Shown: one piece after another, positions 20,601 through 26,700 of the stretch | How the letters are laid out: each line of letters starts with the position of its first letter | Numbering within the stretch: the first letter of the stretch is position 1 | NCBI RefSeq assembly: GCF_036345015.1 | Contig: NZ_CP084098.1 | Span: 1,997,326 to 2,061,325, forward strand | Length of the DNA: 64,000 nt | Direction of reading: 5' to 3' | Source: Cyanobacterium sp. Dongsha4 | GTDB lineage: Bacteria; Cyanobacteriota; Cyanobacteriia; Cyanobacteriales; Cyanobacteriaceae | Program-made: the position numbers and the translations under genes | Notes under the pieces: generated by a model | Told to the model about the DNA's origin: nothing | The model's database searches: none | What the model saw: only the letters and a program-made list of their open reading frames with translations

Positions 20601-21633
20601 TCTTCTCTTTTGCTGTAAATTCACTCTCTAAACCATCACTGTTAACCCATTTTGATAACCATAAATTACCAGCACTTAGTGCTTTATGATAGTTAATTTC
20701 TTGATGCCATTTATTAATATTGTCTGCTGATTCTTTTCCCCAACACCAAAAATAGTCTGGTAATAATTCATAACCTTTTTCTGGATTAATTTTAGTCCAA
20801 TGAGTATAAGCACCATGATAACGACCTTGTTTACCATGTTGTATGTCAACTGTTGTTATTCGTAACCTGTGACTAACTGCTATTAAAGCCCAGTGTTCTA
20901 TACGATAATAACAGGGAAATAAAACTATTTGAGGATCAATTATATTAAGTATATCTTCGTATAGTTTGCAATAAGCATCTAAAGATAAAATTTGATTTTG
21001 AAGATTTTTATAGTCAAGAAAAATATCTATTTTTTGTTTTTTTAGATATTGATCAAGTATGTTGATATTTCTAACTGTAAGACACGAGGCTATATCTCGA
21101 TTATTTTTCAGTGTTATGTTGCTATTATAATATTCAAAAAAAGTAGAAGTATCGAGCAAATAAGTATTTTTATATCTGGGAATATTAGCCTTATTATTAT
21201 CGTCTTTAATTTCTAATTTGAAAAAGTTTAATTTTGCTTCTATATTTTCAATAAAAGAATCAACAAATCGCTCATATATTTTTTGATTAAAAGTATCTAA
21301 ATGATAAGTACTAAAAGTATTAAAAAAGAAAAATATATCATCTATTTTTTGTTTTGCTATTTTTAACGGTTCTAGTACACAATTTATATATTTTTGTTGA
21401 TAATGTCTGTATTGCTGTAGCAATTCTAGATTGCTTTTATCTGAAGATTTAAAACTTTTTCTATCTAATAATTTACTGTCACCTTTTCGTAAATGTAATA
21501 AGTTAGTATAGATGTGCATTCTAATTAATGGCCAAATCTGTATATCTTGCCACATTAAATTGTTAACATCAACATTTTTTTCTATATCAACTAAAATATC
21601 GATCGCTTTACTATAATCAAATTTTCTGTCCAT
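14623..21633 (-). CDS. Giant multidomain glycosyltransferase/methyltransferase (2336 residues)
   Basis: There is one uninterrupted ORF with five catalytic modules. (1) Residues about 1-510: GT-B-like domain ([14 protein letters not shown] near 390, [25 protein letters not shown] near 440), similar in style to capsule/sialyl-type transferases. (2) About 530-820: GT-A domain ([38 protein letters not shown]). (3) About 835-1080: FkbM methyltransferase ([45 protein letters not shown]). (4) About 1125-1450: GT4 ([29 protein letters not shown]). (5) About 1690-2050: GT41-like domain, with Gln by eye at the usual His position ([12 protein letters not shown]). A roughly 110-residue repeat beginning 'L/AIFPDW' occurs near 1461, 2075 and 2230, and the second copy carries an in-frame insertion of about 35-40 residues. 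It could build several linkages of one glycan. It lies directly downstream of the nonulosonic acid genes, in their orientation. Confidence 0.85.
   Translation of the reverse strand: [2336 protein letters not shown]
15212..15328. repeat. Palindromic cyanobacterial repeat inserted in frame in the giant gene
   Basis: On the + strand this stretch is C/G-rich with blocks CCCTCACCCCCAACCCC and a hairpin CCCCCCTTAATAAGGGGGG (15301-15319), unlike the AT-rich surroundings. Read on the minus strand it gives [35 protein letters not shown]. The other two FPDW repeats in the protein lack it. It therefore looks like an intergenic repeat that entered a coding region and kept the frame. Confidence 0.7.
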
Positions 21634-21657
21634 GGTGTTTATTTTGAGTTATTTAAT

Positions 21658-22620
21658 TTAATTGGTATTTTCTATTACTTCTTGAATCGGTAAACTATCT
21701 ATCAACTCAGCGACTTGTAAATATTCTTTTTCTGGTAGTGCCTGTAATGGTAGTCTTTCATAACGAGACATTAAGCCTAAATGTTCTAAGGTTGCTTTGA
21801 TGGTAAGATGCCAACCAAAACGTTGTACACCATGTTCAAAAAAGGGAATCTCTATCTTATCAATAATTTCTTGGCATTTATCTTTTCTTCCTTGTTGATA
21901 ACATCTCCAAAAATTAGTGGCGAAACGAGGTTCAAACACACCAATCCCATTTAACCAAGCCTGACACCCTTTTTCTGCAAAACGTAGCCATTGTCTTTTG
22001 CCACCCCCTGAAATGACGATGGCAACTCTATCTTTGATCGTATCTATTACTTGACGAGAATAGTCATCATCTTTAGCATCTTCTTTGACTGCAATAATAT
22101 TAGGAATATCAGCTAGACGATCAAGTAAAGACAATGGATAATTAATCGGAGAACCTCCCAAACCATTGAGAAAAGGCATTTCATGCACCAAAATGCCTAT
22201 ATCAATTTTATCTGCAATGGAATTGTAATGATTATAAATTTGATCGTCAAAATAGTATTTTTCTCGGCAAATAATGGAAATTATATCAGCACCAATACTT
22301 TGGGCGTGTTGTGCAAATTCAATACTAACTTTAGTGGAACAGTGCAAAGGATCGGCTACAATCACGATATTGTTAGAGTCTAATTCTTTAACATTGTCGG
22401 TAACAAATTGATTGAGTTGTTTGATTTCATCCCAAGACAATTCACTAAAACGACTGTTGTACCCCATGACATAAAATATTCTTGCCCCACCTTGATGGAT
22501 ATAATTAATATATTTTTTCAATGCTTCATAATCAATTTCATCATTTTTAGGTAGAAAAGGGGTAATAATAGAAAATACTGGACCTTTGATACGATGACGA
22601 AGTTTCTCTATATTATTCAT
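21658..22620 (-). CDS. Dihydrodipicolinate synthase / N-acetylneuraminate lyase family protein
   Basis: This 320-residue TIM-barrel class I aldolase family member has the N-terminal VFSIITPFLPKNDEIDYEALKKYINYI and the Schiff-base Lys in NIIAVKEDAKDD. The usual Tyr of the Y-N-x-P motif is replaced: the strand reads IGILVHEMPFLNGLGG. It is therefore unlikely to be lysine-biosynthetic DapA. It sits between the CMP-sugar synthetase gene (24 bases upstream) and the giant glycosyltransferase, so it probably acts on a keto-sugar acid, either forming or breaking the carbon chain. The exact reaction is unknown. Confidence 0.75.
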   Translation of the reverse strand: MNNIEKLRHRIKGPVFSIITPFLPKNDEIDYEALKKYINYIHQGGARIFYVMGYNSRFSELSWDEIKQLNQFVTDNVKELDSNNIVIVADPLHCSTKVSIEFAQHAQSIGADIISIICREKYYFDDQIYNHYNSIADKIDIGILVHEMPFLNGLGGSPINYPLSLLDRLADIPNIIAVKEDAKDDDYSRQVIDTIKDRVAIVISGGGKRQWLRFAEKGCQAWLNGIGVFEPRFATNFWRCYQQGRKDKCQEIIDKIEIPFFEHGVQRFGWHLTIKATLEHLGLMSRYERLPLQALPEKEYLQVAELIDSLPIQEVIENTN

Positions 22621-22643
22621 TATTTCTATCTTTTGATAATTTT

Positions 22644-23366
22644 CTATTTAATGTTAATTTTCCCATTATCCAACAAAAATTGAGCATAATCTAAATCATC
22701 TTGTGTATCTATGTCTATGGATGCAATTCTTGACATTACATGACCTTTAACTTTTCCTCTCCAATAGTTACGATTGACTAAAAATGATTTCCACCAAGAT
22801 ATATAAAATCCACCATTGGGGCGATAAATTGGAGTTTGATCTTGAGAGCGTGTATTTCCTGTCATTAATGGACAAGGTTCAAATACTGGTTTAATAAAGT
22901 TATCTTCTTCTAATGTGACACTTAATTGTGGTGGAAATTCATAAGGTGTAATACTTACTACCGAATCAATTTCTGAGGTTAAATTCTCAAATCCTGCTTG
23001 AATATCCCTTGCTTGACGAAAGGGTGCGGTTGGTAAAAGTAAAGCAATCACATCATATTTTTGTTGATATTCTTGGTTTTCTGCTATTTCACATACCAAC
23101 TCTAAAACTTTTATTTTGTCTCCTGAAAGCCGCTCTGGTCTTTTATGAGGACTAATTTCATTATAATCATCAGCTAGGGCTAAAATCTCGGAATCATCAG
23201 ATGAAAGTAATATCTCGTCAAAACAATTACTTTTTATAGCGGCCTCGATCGTATAACTCACAAGAGGTTTGTTGTTGAGTAACTGAATATTTTTTTTCGG
23301 TAGCCTTTTTGAACCTCCACGGGCGGGAATGATTGCTAGAGATTTAATTTGTTTTTTATTAATCAT
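22644..23366 (-). CDS. neuA: CMP-nonulosonate (acylneuraminate) cytidylyltransferase
   Basis: The protein has 240 residues. The N-terminal nucleotide-binding motif AIIPARGGSKRLPKKNI, the LLLPTAPFRQARDI segment and the C-terminal SIDIDTQDDLDYAQFLL are those of NeuA/LegF/PseF enzymes, which activate a nonulosonic acid with CTP to give the CMP donor. It lies downstream of the broken sulfotransferase and upstream of the aldolase-like gene. Which sugar acid it activates (Neu5Ac-, Leg- or Pse-like) cannot be told from sequence alone. All core motifs seem intact. Confidence 0.85.
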   Translation of the reverse strand: MINKKQIKSLAIIPARGGSKRLPKKNIQLLNNKPLVSYTIEAAIKSNCFDEILLSSDDSEILALADDYNEISPHKRPERLSGDKIKVLELVCEIAENQEYQQKYDVIALLLPTAPFRQARDIQAGFENLTSEIDSVVSITPYEFPPQLSVTLEEDNFIKPVFEPCPLMTGNTRSQDQTPIYRPNGGFYISWWKSFLVNRNYWRGKVKGHVMSRIASIDIDTQDDLDYAQFLLDNGKINIK

Positions 23367-23609
23367 ATACTAATTTTTTTTAATAACTTTAATCACTAAT
23401 ATTCACTAAAAGTAGTTATATTCTTTCAGATTAAGATCATAGTGTGATGATAGTTTTTTATTGCTATAGGAATAGTAGCCTAATATTTCATTCAAAATCT
23501 TTTGATGTTCTTTAGTTTGTTTGATTTTTTGTTTCGCAACATTAATGTAACAATTATTGTTTTGTAAATAATTAAAATCACTCATCAATTGCCCGTTAAT
23601 GTTTGATAC

Positions 23610-24401
23610 CTCAGTACAGGACAAAAAATAAAGAAAGGGGTTGCAATGTGGGAAGGTAGGAGGTTTGATAGAAGTTAACAAAAAATCACACAAATCCTCC
23701 TATGAATCAGGTTAACTTACTTCGGGATACTTTGAAACAACACTTACCATGGCATGGTGCAAGACTCAATTTTCTGGCATTATTCTTGATGGCACTAATT
23801 AGAGTGCGCAGATAGAGAATTTATCGGGAAACAATGGCTCACTTATCTGATGATAGAACCGCAAATACCATTTCGTCTCAGAATCAAAGCTAATCATAAA
23901 ATCAGTGATGGTCGAAAAACCCTCAGTGCCAAGATAGTTTTTGCTCATCTTCAAAAAGGAGAGCAGATCACTCTTAGAGCAAAATGTTGGGTTTGGGGAA
24001 GAAAAGTCTGTGTCAGTGCCTTACTTTTGGATGATGGTGAGTTACTGATTATCATTAGCAATCAGAAAAATTCTCATGCCATCAGTGATTATGCTCATCG
24101 ATGGGGAATTGAAACCTTATTCGGAATATTTAAAACGAAAGGTTTTAACTTGGAGTCCACTCATTTTAATCAACAAGAACGATTAAGTAAATTATTTGCC
24201 CTAATGAGTTTAGCAATGTGTTGGGCGATTTTAATGGGAGAATGGTTACATCAAAAAGTTCCCTTGAAAGTCAACAATCATGGTCGAAAAGCTCAAAGTA
24301 TTTTTCGTTATGGACTGGATTATTTACGAGCTATTATCTTGAATTTAGACTTAAGATATGATCAATTTCTTGACTCTCTTCATTTTTTGTCCTGTACTTA
24401 G
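23610..24401 (+). mobile_element. IS4-family remnant with internally deleted transposase
   Basis: The ends are near-perfect inverted repeats CTCAGTACAGGACAAAAAAT and CTAAGTACAGGACAAAAAAT. The transposase start MNQVNLLRDTLKQHLPWHGARLNFLALFLMALIRVR (from 23702) is joined at GCGCA directly to its C-terminal part (DREFIGKQWLTYLMIEPQIPFRLRIKANHK... to 24401), losing most of the DDE domain and shifting the frame. I find no target duplication, in keeping with the deletion of host sequence next to it. A 5' fragment of the same element lies at 53580-53843. Confidence 0.82.
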
Positions 24402-24623
24402 TAATATAGTTATTTGTTGAAAGCATCTTGTGATTTTGGCTAAACGTTCTACATTTCTCTCTAAGCACTAAGCAATATGGTCTTAATAATATTTCTGAAG
24501 AAAATAGTGCAAAGCTATATTCTTCCATACTTAATCTTAATTTTTCTTCAAGTTCATCTAAATTGCAAGACGAAGCAAATTGAAGTGTAAAAAGGAAATT
24601 TTCATTAAGTAACGGGTGTTGCT

Positions 24624-25836
24624 CAGGGCAAACGCATACTCAAGCAGACAAAATCTTAAGTAAATAATCGTTATCCCATCCAGCCTTAAGTCGTTTTGCC
24701 TTTTTACCTCGAGAGCAACTCTTTTCCTTATTCAACAAATTTAAAGCAATATGTCTAATAACTGCCATGTTTTCACTACCCTGACCTTTTCTGATTCGAC
24801 TCTCATCCTCTCTAAACTCTACATCTAAGCACCAATGTAATTTATTCTCTATTCCCCAATGACTCCTGATTCCTTGGGCGAACTTTTCTACTCCTTGGTC
24901 TAAACTGGTTAAGTAGTACCTTCTTTCCAATGTGGCTTTTTGTCCTAATAGTTTTCTCTCTGATTCTACTATTCCGATCGTTTTTAATCCCACCCATTTT
25001 TCCCTGTCTATAAAATCTGTACCCGAATTTATTAGCCAATAACGGCGTTTTTCTATTCGACCATGATTCTTTTCTATCGTTTCATATTTTTCTTTGATAA
25101 TTTCTTGATAGTTATTTTTTAATGTCCAATCAAATAATTGTTTGACATCCTCAAATAAATTACCTTGATTACCTTTGAGGCTCAGAATATAGTCTCCACC
25201 TTTCTCTATAATATTTTTGGCTATATTCTTTTGACACCCCATGGCATCAATGGTCACAATACAACCATTAAGTTCTAAAACTGCCAATAACTTGGGAATT
25301 GCCGTAATTTCATTGGATTTATCTTCCACTTTTAACTGCCCCAAAACCAAGTTATTATTACTAGCCCAAGCACTTACCATGTGAATGGCACTTTTATTTT
25401 GACTCCAATCATAAGAACTCCGTAATGTTTTACCATCAATGGCTATTATTTCTCCTTGCGTTATTTGAGCAACGTGATTAATCCAATCTAGGAAAGCTGA
25501 TTGCAATTGCTTTGGACATAGACGAGCAAATAAACGAGCGATAGTATCATGAGAAGGAATACCATTGGGCAGTTCAAGAAACCTTTCGAGCCAAGATTGT
25601 TTACTTTTACCATATTCTTCAATTTCTACCCAAGAGTCGGCACCACAAATTACTGCCAGAATTGTTAATGCTACAATGTCAACTAATTTATGTTCAATTA
25701 AGTAACTGGTTCGTGGGTCTTCAATATTTTCAAAATGTTTCCACAGGTATGATTTCTCAGAAATCACGGCTATTAATTCCCTCTATAATCTTTACTATAT
25801 TACTTTCTCATAAATTTTTAGTATGCGTTTGCCCTG
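24624..25836 (-). mobile_element. ISAs1-family insertion sequence
   Basis: The element is 1213 bp with perfect 17-bp inverted ends CAGGGCAAACGCATACT. It is flanked by a perfect 10-bp direct repeat GGGTGTTGCT (24614-24623 and 25837-25846). Ends and duplication length fit ISAs1. It lies inside the sulfotransferase gene. Confidence 0.95.
24640..25767 (-). CDS. ISAs1-family transposase
   Basis: This intact transposase has 375 residues. Family features are HFENIEDPRTSYLIEHKLVDIVALTILAVICGADSWVEIEEYGKSK at the N-terminus, the first catalytic region IIAIDGKTLRSSYD, then GNQGNLFEDVKQLF and the C-terminal IRSHWGIENKLHWCLDVEFREDESRIRKGQG. No stop or frameshift is visible, so the element may still be mobile. 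Confidence 0.95.
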   Translation of the reverse strand: MISEKSYLWKHFENIEDPRTSYLIEHKLVDIVALTILAVICGADSWVEIEEYGKSKQSWLERFLELPNGIPSHDTIARLFARLCPKQLQSAFLDWINHVAQITQGEIIAIDGKTLRSSYDWSQNKSAIHMVSAWASNNNLVLGQLKVEDKSNEITAIPKLLAVLELNGCIVTIDAMGCQKNIAKNIIEKGGDYILSLKGNQGNLFEDVKQLFDWTLKNNYQEIIKEKYETIEKNHGRIEKRRYWLINSGTDFIDREKWVGLKTIGIVESERKLLGQKATLERRYYLTSLDQGVEKFAQGIRSHWGIENKLHWCLDVEFREDESRIRKGQGSENMAVIRHIALNLLNKEKSCSRGKKAKRLKAGWDNDYLLKILSA

Positions 25837-26008
25837 GGGTGTTGCTGATTTTGTGGAAGTTTTTTGCCTTCTGTGCTGTAGAATGTTCCTAAATATTCTA
25901 TTCTCTGACTTGATGGAAAAATTAAAGATTGCAGATATGTTGTACCAGTCTTGGGATAACCAACATGAATTATTAGCTTTTTATTCATAAAAATAAATTT
26001 ATATTTAC

Positions 26009-26668
26009 CTATTTAATGATGTAACAAGGAGTCATACAGAAAGGAAATTTCTTTATTTCCACATCTTCATTTGCAAAAAACTCATCTACGGCTTTTGTTT
26101 CTCCTGGAAATACTCCATAGTCATCAATAATCAAAATTCCTCCTTGAACTAATTTTGGATAAAGACATTCTAAAATAACTTTTGCTGGTTCATAAATGTC
26201 TGTATCTAAATTTAACAATGATATTTTTAATTCAGGATGATTTTTGACATATTCAGGAACTGTTTGTGTAATATCCCCTTCTACTAATTCAATAAATTGA
26301 TCGGTTTTTTTATGCTGAAGTACTTGTTGCAGTTGTTGTTTGGATATACTATCACTACCTGCTGAATTAATAAATTTTTCTCTAATCAATTGATCATCAG
26401 CAAAATCAGTTTCAGGAAATTGATCAAAGGTATCAAAAGCAATGATTTTTTTTGAGTAGGAATTACCTGTTAAATCTCGGAATGCTGCAAAACGAGTTAG
26501 CGATGAACCTTTAAAAACTCCACATTCGACGATCGCACCGGGTAAATCAGAAACCATTTTATATAATTCCCAATGGGCAATTATTTTACTTATTCTGTTA
26601 ATATTACAGGACAAATAAAAATTATTTTCATATTCAAAACTTTTAGAAAAATCTGGCAATTCAATCAT
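26009..26668 (-). CDS. TylF/MycF-like O-methyltransferase
   Basis: The protein has 219 residues. The SAM site IVECGVFKGSSLTRFAAF is followed by KKIIAFDTFDQFPETDFADD and the metal-binding acidic cluster LLNLDTDIYEPAKVILECL and GGILIIDDYGVFPGETKAVDEFF. These features match macrocin O-methyltransferase (TylF) relatives, which methylate sugar hydroxyls. It starts 32 bases after the NeuB fusion gene and precedes the sulfotransferase gene by 20 bases, suggesting one operon for decorating the sugar acid or glycan. The exact acceptor is unknown. Confidence 0.8.
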   Translation of the reverse strand: MIELPDFSKSFEYENNFYLSCNINRISKIIAHWELYKMVSDLPGAIVECGVFKGSSLTRFAAFRDLTGNSYSKKIIAFDTFDQFPETDFADDQLIREKFINSAGSDSISKQQLQQVLQHKKTDQFIELVEGDITQTVPEYVKNHPELKISLLNLDTDIYEPAKVILECLYPKLVQGGILIIDDYGVFPGETKAVDEFFANEDVEIKKFPFCMTPCYIIK

Positions 26669-26700
26669 ATTGTTTTACTATTGAAAAGTAGTATTTTGAT

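Larger units (their letters stand above)
23406..25988 (-). pseudogene. Sulfotransferase gene disrupted by ISAs1 and by an IS4 remnant
   Basis: From ATG 25988 the frame reads MNKKLIIHVGYPKTGTTYLQSLIF, the PAPS-binding P-loop of sulfotransferases. At 25837 it is split by a 1213-bp ISAs1. Deleting the element and one 10-bp repeat restores the frame (KLPQNQQHPLLNENFLFTLQF...). At 24401 an IS4 remnant interrupts again, after ...HKMLSTNNYIT. The C-terminal end (VSNINGQLMSDFNYLQ... SSHYDLNLKEYNYF) resumes before 23610. The two outer parts total about 190 residues, so roughly 90 residues of the middle are missing. The gene is dead. It suggests the original glycan was sulfated. Confidence 0.85.
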
